In this document: positions 27,790 through 35,533 of the stretch, piece by piece | Layout: every line of letters begins with the position of its first letter | Position numbering within the stretch: the first letter of the stretch is position 1 | Assembly (NCBI RefSeq): GCF_029623395.1 | Contig: NZ_JAPYKK010000008.1 | Coordinates: forward strand, 80,432-144,431 | DNA from: Sphingomonas echinoides | GTDB lineage: Bacteria > Pseudomonadota > Alphaproteobacteria > Sphingomonadales > Sphingomonadaceae | DNA: 64,000 bases | Reading direction: 5' to 3' | Program-made: the position numbers and the translations under genes | The notes under the pieces: model-generated | Databases searched by the model: none | Told to the model about the DNA's origin: nothing | The model's input: the letters and a program-made list of their open reading frames with translations, nothing else

Positions 27790-27885
27790 CGCGCGGTTTG
27801 CTGCCATCGCCATGCCCCGGACGGAGCAAGCATGTTGACGATGGCCCCGCGATCGCGCGGGTGGCTACTCCCCAAGAGCGAGGCT
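27790..27885 (-). promoter_or_regulatory. yybP-ykoY manganese riboswitch
   Basis: On the minus strand the leader contains GGGGAGTAGCC (27863-27873), then CGTCAACATG (27831-27840), then GGCATGGCGATGGC (27803-27816). These are the conserved Mn-binding loop segments of the yybP-ykoY aptamer in the right order. They lie about 90-170 bases before the mntP ATG. Mn(II) binding is expected to increase mntP expression. The expression platform lies between the aptamer and the ATG. I did not resolve whether it acts on termination or on the ribosome-binding site. Confidence 0.85.
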
Positions 27886-27930
27886 GCGGAATAGTCGATC
27901 ACTGTGATCGGATCAAGCCGTCGCCGCGCT

Positions 27931-28995
27931 TCAGCCGCGTTCGCGCGCGAGCCGCAGGACGTAGCCGATCACTTCGGCGACGGCGGCATAATGTTCGAGC
28001 GGGATCGGGCGGTCGATCTCGGCGCTGGCGTGCAGCGCGCGCGCGAGCGGGCGGTTTTCGACCAGCGGCACGCCCGCCGCAGTCGCGACTTCGCGGATCC
28101 TGAGCGCTACCGCATCGGTGCCCTTGGCGACGACGATCGGCGCGGAGCCCTTGCCGTGATCGTAGCGCAACGCGACCGCGAAATGCGTCGGGTTGGTGAT
28201 GACGACGCTCGCGGTCGGCACCGCCGCCATCATCCGCCGCCGCGCGCGCTGCATCCCGATCGCGCGGATCTTCGCCTTGATCTTGGGGTCGCCTTCCTGC
28301 TGCTTGTGCTCGTCCTTGATCTCCTGGAGCGACATCCGCATCTTCGCCATCCAGCTGCGCCGCTGCCAGACGAAGTCGAATAGCGCGATCGCGCCGACGA
28401 GGATCGCGACCGAGCGGATCAGTTGCGCGACGATCCCACCCGCGAGCGTCCCGATCGCCATCGGATCGAGACCGACCATCACCGCGAACCCTGGTACGAA
28501 CGGCCGCAGTGCGACGAACGCGATCGTGCCGACCCCGATCAGCTTGGCGAGCGTCTTGGCGAATTCGACCAGCGCGCGCGGACCGAGCAGCCGCTTCGCC
28601 CCCGCGATCGGCGACAGCTTCGACCATTTGGGCGCAATCCGCGACCACACCAGCATCGGCCGCGCCTGCACCACCCCGCCGATCAGCGCACAGCCGATCA
28701 AGCACGCGAACAGCGGCAGCAGCGCGGCAAAGGTCGCGCCGAACAAGGCGGTCAGCAGCGCGTGCGCGCCGTCGGGCGCGAGCGGGACCGCCTCGGCATT
28801 GCCCCACAGATGCGCGAGACCCGTGCCGAGCCGCGCGAAGGCGATCGTGCCGACGCTGCCGGTCGCGATCAGCATCGCGACGAAGCCGAAGGCGTGACGC
28901 AGCTCGGGCGCCTGCGCGACGTCGCCCTTCTTGCGCGCGTCCTCGAGCCGTTTCTCGGTCGGGTCGTGGGTCTTCTGGTCCTTGTCACCGGCCAT
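27931..28995 (-). CDS. flhB: Flagellar export switch protein FlhB
   Basis: A 354-residue protein with a cytoplasmic N-terminus (KTHDPTEKRLEDARKKGDVA), four TM helices over about 30-215, and a cytoplasmic domain with the self-cleaving NPTH motif in VITNPTHFAVALRY. FlhB switches export from rod/hook to filament substrates. Last gene of flgC-fliE-fliQ-fliR-flhB. The ATG giving MAGDKDQK is preferred over one 48 bases upstream that would overlap fliR. Confidence 0.96.
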   Translation of the reverse strand: MAGDKDQKTHDPTEKRLEDARKKGDVAQAPELRHAFGFVAMLIATGSVGTIAFARLGTGLAHLWGNAEAVPLAPDGAHALLTALFGATFAALLPLFACLIGCALIGGVVQARPMLVWSRIAPKWSKLSPIAGAKRLLGPRALVEFAKTLAKLIGVGTIAFVALRPFVPGFAVMVGLDPMAIGTLAGGIVAQLIRSVAILVGAIALFDFVWQRRSWMAKMRMSLQEIKDEHKQQEGDPKIKAKIRAIGMQRARRRMMAAVPTASVVITNPTHFAVALRYDHGKGSAPIVVAKGTDAVALRIREVATAAGVPLVENRPLARALHASAEIDRPIPLEHYAAVAEVIGYVLRLARERG

Positions 28996-28999
28996 GCGA

Positions 29000-29758
29000 T
29001 CAGCCCCAGACGCGCTGCATCGACTGCGCCATCGCGGCGGCAAAAGCGGTCAGCGTCGCCCCCGCGGTGCTCGCGGCGATGCCGAGCCCGAGCAGCAGGT
29101 TGAGCGGCTGCGCGATGAAGAACAATTGGATGCTCGGCGCGACCCGCACCGCGAGCCCGAGCGCCACGTTGAACACGATCCCGTAGACGATCAGCGGCGC
29201 CGCGAGCGACACCCCGAGCATCATCGTATCGACCGCGACCCGCACTGCAAGCTGCGCGAGGTCGGCGGCGGGGAGCACGGTGCCGACGGGAAACGCGGTG
29301 TAGGATCGGATCAACCCGCCGATCCACAGATGATGTACCCCGCTCGCCATACACACCACCGCCGCCGCGACCGCGAGGAAGCGCGACAGTTCGGGCGCGC
29401 TGCTGCTTTGCGCAGGGTCGAAGATGACCGCAGAGGACAGCCCGACTTGCAGGCTGATGATCGACCCCGCGATCGAGATCGCGAGGAACATCAGCCGGAT
29501 CATCAACCCGAGCGCGAGACCGGTGCCGAGTTCCGCGGCGATCGTGCCCGCGAGCGCGGCATCGCTGCGCCCGGCCAGCGGCAGCACGGCGGGCGACAAC
29601 AGCCCCCACAGGCCGAGCGTCATCCCGCCCGCCGCGAGCAACCGCACGCGCGGCGGGATCGCGTCTTCTGAAAACACCGGGAGCAGCATCAGCACCGCGC
29701 CGACCCGCGCGAACAGGATCAGGAAGGCGGTCGCCTGGAGCGGGAACTGGTCGAGCAT
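29000..29758 (-). CDS. fliR: Flagellar export apparatus protein FliR
   Basis: A 252-residue protein with about six TM helices (MLDQFPLQATAFLILFARVG through LLLGLGIAASTAGATLTAFA). With FliP and FliQ it forms the export gate. It lies four bases from fliQ and four from flhB, in one operon. Confidence 0.95.
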   Translation of the reverse strand: MLDQFPLQATAFLILFARVGAVLMLLPVFSEDAIPPRVRLLAAGGMTLGLWGLLSPAVLPLAGRSDAALAGTIAAELGTGLALGLMIRLMFLAISIAGSIISLQVGLSSAVIFDPAQSSSAPELSRFLAVAAAVVCMASGVHHLWIGGLIRSYTAFPVGTVLPAADLAQLAVRVAVDTMMLGVSLAAPLIVYGIVFNVALGLAVRVAPSIQLFFIAQPLNLLLGLGIAASTAGATLTAFAAAMAQSMQRVWG

Positions 29759-29762
29759 GCGC

Positions 29763-30026
29763 TCAGCCGTGCGCGACGTGGTCGGCGATGATGCGCATGA
29801 AATCGCTGAGCGCCGCGCCGATCATCGGTAGCGACAGGAGCAACATCGCCCCCATCGCGATGAGCTTTGGCACGAACGTCAGCGTCTGTTCCTGGATCTG
29901 CGTCAACGCCTGCAACAGCCCGATCGCGAGGCCCACGACGAGCGCCGCGCCAAGCATCGGACCGGCGACGGTGAGGATCAGCACCAGCGCGGCGCGCGTT
30001 ATCTCGATCGCGGCAGCGGCGTCCAT
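29763..30026 (-). CDS. fliQ: Flagellar export apparatus protein FliQ
   Basis: An 87-residue protein with two TM hairpin helices and the family core LIGLLQALTQIQEQTLTFVPK (seen here as AIGLLQALTQIQEQ). Full length for the family. It abuts fliE and fliR. Confidence 0.95.
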   Translation of the reverse strand: MDAAAAIEITRAALVLILTVAGPMLGAALVVGLAIGLLQALTQIQEQTLTFVPKLIAMGAMLLLSLPMIGAALSDFMRIIADHVAHG

Positions 30027-30352
30027 CAGATCTGCATCCGCATGATGTCGCTATACGCGCCGACGACACGGTCGCGCACCGCGACCATCGTGTCGAGCGC
30101 GCTTTCGGCCGCGCCGATCGCGGTGACGACGTCGATCAGGTCGCCCTTCCCCGCGATCTGCTTGGCGGACGCGGTTTCGGCGGCGCGCAAGCCCTGCCCG
30201 GCATCGCCGACGAGGTGCGAGACCAATGCGCCAAACCCGCCGCCCGCGTCAGGTTGCTCGACGCCCGCGAACGGCGGCGCGGCGTTGCCGAACGGTGTTA
30301 CACCGGCAGCGCGGCCGTAGGCATTGGTGGCATCGAGAGCCCCGATCGACAT
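30026..30352 (-). CDS. fliE: Flagellar MS-ring/rod junction protein FliE
   Basis: A 108-residue protein. The C-terminal half (DVVTAIGAAESALDTMVAVR followed by YSDIMRMQI) is the conserved FliE segment that joins the MS ring to the rod. Its stop touches the fliQ start. A 170-bp gap holding a dispersed inverted repeat separates it from flgC. Confidence 0.92.
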   Translation of the reverse strand: MSIGALDATNAYGRAAGVTPFGNAAPPFAGVEQPDAGGGFGALVSHLVGDAGQGLRAAETASAKQIAGKGDLIDVVTAIGAAESALDTMVAVRDRVVGAYSDIMRMQI

Positions 30353-30410
30353 CGATGGTATTCCTTGTTTGAGCGTTAGTGTTGCGTGATTTCAAGTGCT
30401 CACCCCACCC

Positions 30411-30513
30411 CGCCGTCATGCCGAACTTGTTTCGGCATCCACCGGGCAGCGCGTCCAACGTCCCGTCGGGCAAGACCACAGTGGATGCTGAAACGAGTTC
30501 AGCATGACGCTTG
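30411..30513. repeat. Dispersed inverted repeat between flgC and fliE
   Basis: GTCATGCCGAACTTGTTTCG and its continuation to 30442 pair imperfectly with 30481-30508 (GTGGATGCTGAAACGAGTTC, then AGCATGAC), around a loop of about 38 bases. The pattern (TCATGCtGAAC-TTGTTTCaGCAT) is a familiar intergenic repeat in sphingomonad genomes. It could fold in the flgC-fliE transcript. Confidence 0.75.
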
Positions 30514-30522
30514 GGTGGGCCA

Positions 30523-30930
30523 TTACTTGAGCAGATCGATCGTGCGCATGGTCATGCCGCGCGCCGCCTCGATCGCGTTGAGATTGGCTTCGTAGGAGCG
30601 TTGCGCCGCCTTCATGTCGGCCATTTCGACCAGACCGTTGACGTTGGGCGTCAGCACATAGCCGCGCGCGTCCGCCGCCGGGTTGCCCGGCTGATAGACG
30701 CGCTGGAATTCGGACTTGTCGGTCGCCACGCTACCGACCTTGACGGTCGTCGCGCCGCTCGCGCGGTCGACCTCCGCCTTGAAGGTCGGAACCCGGCGGC
30801 GATAGGGCGCGCCGCCCGGCGTGGTCGCCACCGAGCTCTGGTTGGCGAGGTTCTCGGCGATGATCCGCATCCGCAGCGATTGCGCGCGCAGACCCGAGGC
30901 CGAAACCGATACCGTGCTGTCCTGCCCCAT
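30523..30930 (-). CDS. flgC: Flagellar proximal rod protein FlgC
   Basis: A 135-residue rod protein. VSASGLRAQSLRMRIIAENL is the N-terminal rod signature, followed by the ARGYVLTPNVNGLVEMADMK core and the C-terminal AAQRSYEANLNAIEAARGM. The upstream ATG (66 bases earlier) was rejected because homology starts at MGQDSTVSVSASG. The partner flgB, almost always adjacent, is absent here and upstream is the divergent fliN. Confidence 0.95.
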   Translation of the reverse strand: MGQDSTVSVSASGLRAQSLRMRIIAENLANQSSVATTPGGAPYRRRVPTFKAEVDRASGATTVKVGSVATDKSEFQRVYQPGNPAADARGYVLTPNVNGLVEMADMKAAQRSYEANLNAIEAARGMTMRTIDLLK

Positions 30931-30985
30931 GTGCGTTCCCGATCCAGACCGCGGGGGGCAGGCAAGGATTGCCGCCCCCGAGACC

Positions 30986-30992
30986 CTTATAG
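30986..30992 (-). promoter_or_regulatory. CTATAAG-type element upstream of flgC
   Basis: On the minus strand it reads TTGCCTATAAGGG, 55 bases before the flgC ATG. A perfect GGCAA-gga-TTGCC dyad (30961-30973) lies between it and the gene and could be a regulator site. Confidence 0.45.
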
Positions 30993-31035
30993 GCAAGATT
31001 TTCCGGGTCGGGTCCGGGTCGGCCCGATTTCGCTT

Positions 31036-31042
31036 CTATAAG
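31036..31042 (+). promoter_or_regulatory. CTATAAG-type element upstream of fliN
   Basis: Reads CGCTTCTATAAGTCTGG, 24 bases before the fliN ATG, with the same pattern as other flagellar units and no recognisable -35. Confidence 0.5.
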
Positions 31043-31066
31043 TCTGGGCGAAAGGGGGACTGCTGC

Positions 31067-31306
31067 ATGTCCATTCTCGAATCCGTGCCGGTCGAGGTCT
31101 CGATCGTCCTTGGCTCGGTCCGTTTGCCGATCCGCCAGGTGCTCAAGATGAGCCGCGGCGCGACGATCGCCTTCGACTGCGGGCATGACGATCCCTCGCG
31201 CATTTACGCAAATGGCACGCTGGTCGCCAAGGGGCGGATCCAGGTGACCGGCGAGCGGATGGCGATCGAAGTCACCGAAGTCGTCGCGCGCGGGGTTCAG
31301 GCATGA
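31067..31306 (+). CDS. fliN: Flagellar motor switch protein FliN (SpoA domain only)
   Basis: A 79-residue protein consisting essentially of one SpoA domain (VPVEVSIVLGSVRLPIRQVL then YANGTLVAKGRIQV). It forms the base of the C ring with FliM and docks FliH. It lacks the variable N-terminal extension of many FliN proteins. Start of fliN-fliO-fliP, overlapping fliO by four bases. Confidence 0.9.
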   Translation: MSILESVPVEVSIVLGSVRLPIRQVLKMSRGATIAFDCGHDDPSRIYANGTLVAKGRIQVTGERMAIEVTEVVARGVQA

Positions 31307-31611
31307 CGCTGCTCCCGCTGCTCCGGATGATGGGCGCGCTCGCCCTGGTGCTGGGCGGGCTGGCGGGGGCGCTGTGGGCGGTGCGGCGGTTCGACCTGCG
31401 CTTGCCGGGACGGATCGGTGCGGCCCCGCGCCGCGAGCGCCGGCTCGAACTGGTCGAGCGGATCACCGTCGATCCACGGCGGAGCCTGGTGCTGGTCCGC
31501 CGCGACGGGCGCGAGCATCTGCTGCTGATCGCGCCCGAGGGGCATCTTGCGATCGAGGCGTTCGACGCGGTGCATTTCGGCGCGCTGGTGACGGAGGCGA
31601 CGCATGCGTAA
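31303..31611 (+). CDS. fliO: Flagellar biosynthesis protein FliO
   Basis: A 102-residue protein with one N-terminal TM helix (LLRMMGALALVLGGLAGALW) and a short cytoplasmic part (LELVERITVDPRRSLVLVRR) typical of FliO, which helps FliP ring assembly. Its position between fliN and fliP supports the call despite weak family conservation. Confidence 0.88.
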   Translation: MTLLPLLRMMGALALVLGGLAGALWAVRRFDLRLPGRIGAAPRRERRLELVERITVDPRRSLVLVRRDGREHLLLIAPEGHLAIEAFDAVHFGALVTEATHA

Positions 31612-32332
31612 GCGCGCGTTGCTCGCCATGGTCGTGCCGCTGGTGCTGCTGCCGACCGATGCGCTCGCGCAGGCGACGCTGTCGCTTGGCGGAGGCGGAT
31701 CGATGAGCGGCAAGACGATCGGGCTGGTCGCGATGCTGACCGTGCTGAGCCTTGCGCCCGGCATATTGATGACGATCACGTCGTTTACGCGGATCGTCGT
31801 CGCGCTGTCGCTGCTGCGGACGGGCCTTGGTGCGCAGGGGGTGCCACCCAACCCGGTGATCATCAGCCTGGCGCTGTTCCTGTCGCTGTTCGTGATGACT
31901 CCCACGTTCGAGAGCGCGTGGCAGGCGGGGGTAAAGCCCTATACCGAAGGCAAGACGACCGAGGCGGTCGCGTTCGCGGCGACCGCCGCGCCGTTCCGCA
32001 CCTTCATGCTTAGCCAGGTGCGCGATGACGATGTCGCATTGTTCAACGGCCTGTCGCGCACGCCCGCGGCGAAACGTGCCGACGTGCCGCTGGCGACGCT
32101 GGTGCCCGCATTCATGATTTCCGAGCTGCGCCGCGCGTTCGAGATCGGCTTCCTGTTGCTGTTGCCGTTCCTCGTCATCGACCTCGCGGTGTCGGCGGTG
32201 CTAATGGCGATGGGTATGATGATGCTTCCGCCCGCGACGGTCGCCTTGCCGTGCAAGATCATCTTCTTCGTGCTGGTCGATGGCTGGGCGTTGGTCGCGG
32301 GGTCGCTGGTACGGAGCTTTGCGACGGGGTGA
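31604..32332 (+). CDS. fliP: Flagellar export apparatus protein FliP
   Basis: A 242-residue protein with a cleavable signal (PLVLLPTDALAQ) and four TM helices. Family blocks include SFTRIVVALSLLRTGLGAQG, PPNPVIISLALFLSLFVM and LVPAFMISELRRAFEIGFLL. FliP pentamers form the export gate. Overlaps fliO by eight bases. Confidence 0.97.
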   Translation: MRKRALLAMVVPLVLLPTDALAQATLSLGGGGSMSGKTIGLVAMLTVLSLAPGILMTITSFTRIVVALSLLRTGLGAQGVPPNPVIISLALFLSLFVMTPTFESAWQAGVKPYTEGKTTEAVAFAATAAPFRTFMLSQVRDDDVALFNGLSRTPAAKRADVPLATLVPAFMISELRRAFEIGFLLLLPFLVIDLAVSAVLMAMGMMMLPPATVALPCKIIFFVLVDGWALVAGSLVRSFATG

Positions 32333-32341
32333 AGCCAGAGC

Positions 32342-32953
32342 TTACCCCCGCGCGGAAAAGCGCGTGGCGGTGTCCTGCGACCAGGCGGACAGTGTGGCGA
32401 ACGGGATCGGCTCGGGAAAGAACAGCCCGACCGCGTCTGGCTTCGACCAGCGCACCACCGCCGGAATCTGGCCCAGGCCCGCGGCTTCCAGCCGCACGCT
32501 GGTGTCGCGCGGAAGATCCCCCACGCCGCCGATACAGGCGCCGCGCTGGCCGATGTCGTGGAGTCGCGCGGACAGGACACGGCCCGTCACGCGCAGGATC
32601 GCGGGACAATCCGCGCTGAGCCGCGGGCTGCGTTGGCGCAATTGCCCCGGTGCGGAATGCCCGAGCAGCATCTCGCTTTCGACCTGTTCGGCAAAGGCGA
32701 TCCCCGCCGCATTCCCGGCGACCCACGCTACGGTTCCCGCCACCAGGGTGGTGCCGCGCAATTCCACCGAAATCGCATCTCCGACCGCGATCGGCGCGCG
32801 GATCTCGATCTTCGCGCCGCCCCGCGACAGGTTGCGGATCCGGCACACCGTGTCGCCATGCGGCGTGACGACGCGACCCAGCAGCAAGGTCGTGACGAGC
32901 CGGTCGTCGCGTGCCTTGCGGCGATCGTTCGCCATCGTTTGCGGATCGTTCAT
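32342..32953 (-). CDS. Double PilZ domain protein
   Basis: A 203-residue cytoplasmic protein with two PilZ-like halves. The first has the c-di-GMP motif RRKAR followed by NLSRGG (RxxxR and N-x-S-x-x-G), so it should bind c-di-GMP. The second has a degenerate pair (RQRSPR, then DIGQRG with Gly for Ser) and may not bind. Last gene of the motA-to-pilZ run, 19 bases after the FliL-like gene. By analogy to YcgR it may act as a flagellar brake, which is inference. Confidence 0.85.
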   Translation of the reverse strand: MNDPQTMANDRRKARDDRLVTTLLLGRVVTPHGDTVCRIRNLSRGGAKIEIRAPIAVGDAISVELRGTTLVAGTVAWVAGNAAGIAFAEQVESEMLLGHSAPGQLRQRSPRLSADCPAILRVTGRVLSARLHDIGQRGACIGGVGDLPRDTSVRLEAAGLGQIPAVVRWSKPDAVGLFFPEPIPFATLSAWSQDTATRFSARG

Positions 32954-32972
32954 CCCACGTCCTCGTGACTCA

Positions 32973-33413
32973 TCATGCAGGAACGGCCTGCGTCACCGCT
33001 ACACGCCGCACTACACCGCGGCCAAAAGCTTCGGTCGCCGCATCCAACGTCACGCGGCGAAACACATCGATATTGGGTAGCGCGCCGTCCCGCCCCGCCG
33101 CAAGCGGAATACGATAGGTCCGCATGTTGATTGCATGTTGCAGATACGGCAACTGCGCGGTGACGCGCGCGGCCTCTTCGGTCGGCACCTCGAGTTGTTC
33201 CTCGAACGCGACATAGCCCGACAGGCGACCGTCGGGCAGCACCAGCGGCGCGGTCATGCGCGGGAGCGGGACCAGCGTGGTCTCCACCTTCGCCGGTTTG
33301 CTGGGCCCAGCGGCGGCGGGCGGCCCGAGGACCTGGCGCACGCCGAACCCGCTCGCGCCGCCGACGCCCGCGCCGAGCAGCAGGATGAGGAGTGGAAGCA
33401 GGATCTTGCCCAT
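32973..33413 (-). CDS. FliL-like membrane protein beside MotB
   Basis: A 146-residue protein with an N-terminal TM helix (LLPLLILLLGAGVGGASGFG) and a periplasmic domain (LPDGRLSGYVAFEEQLEVPT) resembling FliL. It is distinct from the fliL next to fliM. Two bases separate it from motB, which suggests a stator-associated role. Confidence 0.7.
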   Translation of the reverse strand: MGKILLPLLILLLGAGVGGASGFGVRQVLGPPAAAGPSKPAKVETTLVPLPRMTAPLVLPDGRLSGYVAFEEQLEVPTEEAARVTAQLPYLQHAINMRTYRIPLAAGRDGALPNIDVFRRVTLDAATEAFGRGVVRRVAVTQAVPA

Positions 33414-33415
33414 CG

Positions 33416-34273
33416 TCAGAACTTGAAGCTCGCGTCGCTCGGCAAGGCGGGTTTCTCGCCCTTGACGACGATCGTGATCCGGCGGTTCTCGGGGCGGTCG
33501 GGCTGGTCGGGATAGACCGGCTCGGTCGCCGCCATCGCGACGACGCCCGCGATCCGGTCCGGCGTCAGCCCGCTCGCGAGCAGCACCGCGCGCGCGGCGA
33601 GGGCGCGTTCGCCCGACAGACGCCAGTTCGCTTCGCTTTGCCCGCCCGCCCCGTCGGTATGCCCCTCGATCGTCAGCCGCGCGCCACCTTTGGCGAGCTT
33701 GGTCGCGATCGTCGCCATGCGGCCGGCCGCAAAGGCGTTCAGCTTTGCGGTGCCGCCCTGGAACATCGGGCGGTTGGCGGTGTCCATCAGCGTGATCCGC
33801 AGGGTTTCACCGTCGGCCTCGACCTTGCTCGCGCTGGTCGTCTCGCTCGGTGGCAGCGTATCGAGCGCGACGCGCAATTCCTGCGCGAGCACGCGCAGCG
33901 ACGCATCGGGAACCGTGGCGGTCCCGCCGCGCGCGACGCCGGCGCTTTGCGCGTCCATCGCGGGAACGCCGCTTCGCTTGGCCGCATCCGCGTCCATCTT
34001 GCGCGCATAGCCGCCATTGCCCGGGCGTTCGCCCGGATTTTCCCCGAACCCCGACGCGGCCGTGACCGGCGGCGAGGGCGTGAAATACTCGGCGAGCCCC
34101 TTCAGCCGTTGCTTGTCGGGATTGCTGATCAGCCACAACAGCATGAAGAACGCCATCATCGCAGTCACGAAATCGGCATAGGCGACCTTCCACGCGCCGC
34201 CGTGGTGGCCGCCGCCGGACTTCTTGATCTTGCGGATGACGATCGGGCGCGCATTGGGTGCGGCGCTGGCCAT
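33416..34273 (-). CDS. motB: Flagellar stator protein MotB
   Basis: A 285-residue protein. The N-terminus ends in WKVAYADFVTAMMAFFMLLW, with the proton-channel Asp34. A plug/linker follows, and the C-terminal OmpA-like peptidoglycan-binding domain (LTIEGHTDGAGGQSEANWRL, then RAVLLASGL) anchors the stator. The ATG at MASAAPNAR fits the normal short N-terminus. motA is 6.6 kb upstream in the same run of genes. Confidence 0.96.
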   Translation of the reverse strand: MASAAPNARPIVIRKIKKSGGGHHGGAWKVAYADFVTAMMAFFMLLWLISNPDKQRLKGLAEYFTPSPPVTAASGFGENPGERPGNGGYARKMDADAAKRSGVPAMDAQSAGVARGGTATVPDASLRVLAQELRVALDTLPPSETTSASKVEADGETLRITLMDTANRPMFQGGTAKLNAFAAGRMATIATKLAKGGARLTIEGHTDGAGGQSEANWRLSGERALAARAVLLASGLTPDRIAGVVAMAATEPVYPDQPDRPENRRITIVVKGEKPALPSDASFKF

Positions 34274-34278
34274 ATCGG

Positions 34279-34611
34279 TCAGCCTTCGCGCAGCGCGGCG
34301 TGCAACCGCTGATGCACGCAACCGAGCCGGACCGGCGCGATCGCGGCATGGATGTCGCTACCCGCGGCGAGCCGCTCGAGCACCGCTGCGGTTTCGTCGG
34401 TCGACTGGACGATCATGTCGAACGCCTGGAGCTGCTCCAGGAAATGCTCGACGAAATAGGTATCGCCGACGAGCGCCTCGGCCAGTGCCTCGACACGGTT
34501 GCGGACACGCCGCAATTCATCCGCGATCGCGGTGTGTAGCGTCGCCATCACGGCAGCGTCGGCGCAGGGTTCGGCGGGAGCGGTGGCGGAGAGGGTCATC
34601 GGCCTTACCAT
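34279..34611 (-). CDS. CheT-like protein with a CheZ-type DxxxQ motif
   Basis: A 110-residue helical protein. Its ATG overlaps the cheD stop (TGATG). The helix FLEQLQAFDMIVQSTDE contains D65-x-x-x-Q69, the catalytic Asp/Gln spacing of CheZ-family phosphatases. The position directly after cheD is that of cheT in Sinorhizobium meliloti, a small protein reported to carry this motif. No CheZ or CheC/X is in the window, so this is the best candidate for CheY-P dephosphorylation or CheT-like signalling. Function remains unproven. Confidence 0.6.
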   Translation of the reverse strand: MVRPMTLSATAPAEPCADAAVMATLHTAIADELRRVRNRVEALAEALVGDTYFVEHFLEQLQAFDMIVQSTDETAAVLERLAAGSDIHAAIAPVRLGCVHQRLHAALREG

Positions 34612-35147
34612 CAAAAGAGTTCGATTTCGCCACACCCAGCCGGTATGCGGGGCGTGATCGGCGGCGGCAGCGGGCGGTCGGCGACGGTCTTGCACCGCAC
34701 CTTCCCGTCATAGGGACGGAATTCGACCTTGCGCGCCAGCGTCCCGCCGGTGTCGCTCTGGCCGACGGTAATGCCTTCGGTCGTGAGGAAGCGCTTGGCG
34801 AAGGCGGCATTGGCGGACCCGATTCCGCCGAGCCCCGCGATGATGTTGGCCCCGCCGTACAGATTGGCGCGCAACCGGCTGCGCTCCGCCCCCGCCTTCA
34901 TCATCGCGTTGATCAGCAATTCCATCGCATGGACCCCGTAGCGCTGCAGGTCGACGTCGCGCAGTTGCTGGTCGGCCTGAGGCTCCCCCAGCAGGAAGTG
35001 GTTCATCCCGCCGATCCGCGCCTCGGCATCGTGCAGACAGACCGCGATGCACGACCCCAGCAATGTCGAGATGATCGCATCGGGTTCCCGTACGACAGCA
35101 TGCTCGCCCTGGATGATCGCAATACGGCGCGCGGCCAGTGCGCTCAT
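34611..35147 (-). CDS. cheD: Chemoreceptor glutamine deamidase CheD
   Basis: A 178-residue enzyme. The catalytic Cys33 is in LGSCIAVCLHD, His50 in GGMNHFLLG, and the conserved NLYGGANII block is present. It deamidates receptor glutamines so that CheR can methylate them. It overlaps the upstream cheY by four bases. Confidence 0.96.
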   Translation of the reverse strand: MSALAARRIAIIQGEHAVVREPDAIISTLLGSCIAVCLHDAEARIGGMNHFLLGEPQADQQLRDVDLQRYGVHAMELLINAMMKAGAERSRLRANLYGGANIIAGLGGIGSANAAFAKRFLTTEGITVGQSDTGGTLARKVEFRPYDGKVRCKTVADRPLPPPITPRIPAGCGEIELF

Positions 35148-35533
35148 GTCAGCGCACCGAAGACGCGCTCGATCTTCTCCTTCAGCGCGGCGGGCGCGAA
35201 TGGCTTGACCAGATAGTTGTTGACCCCGAGCGCCGCCGCCTTCTGCACGATCTCGCGATCGGAAGATCCGGTGAGCATGATGAACACCGTCTTGGCGAGC
35301 ACCTCGTCGGTGCGGATCGCGCGCAACAGGTCGATCCCGTCCATGTCGGGCATGTTGTAATCGGAAATGACGAGGTGGACGCGGTCCGTGCGGATCGCGG
35401 CGAAGGCTTCGCTGGCGGACCCCTTGTCGCGGATGTCCTTGAAGCCGAAATCCTGGAGCGCACGCCGGATCATCGCGCGCATGCTCGCCTGATCGTCGAC
35501 CACCATGACCTTGATTGCTGACGCGGCAGGCAT
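35144..35533 (-). CDS. cheY: Chemotaxis response regulator CheY (second copy)
   Basis: A 129-residue single receiver domain with D13/D14, phosphoacceptor D58 in LVISDYNMPDMDG, Thr in IMLTGSS, and Lys in YLVKPFAP. It overlaps cheD by four bases and abuts cheB. With two CheY in the operon, one may bind FliM and the other act as a phosphate sink, as in S. meliloti. Confidence 0.94.
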   Translation of the reverse strand: MPAASAIKVMVVDDQASMRAMIRRALQDFGFKDIRDKGSASEAFAAIRTDRVHLVISDYNMPDMDGIDLLRAIRTDEVLAKTVFIMLTGSSDREIVQKAAALGVNNYLVKPFAPAALKEKIERVFGALT

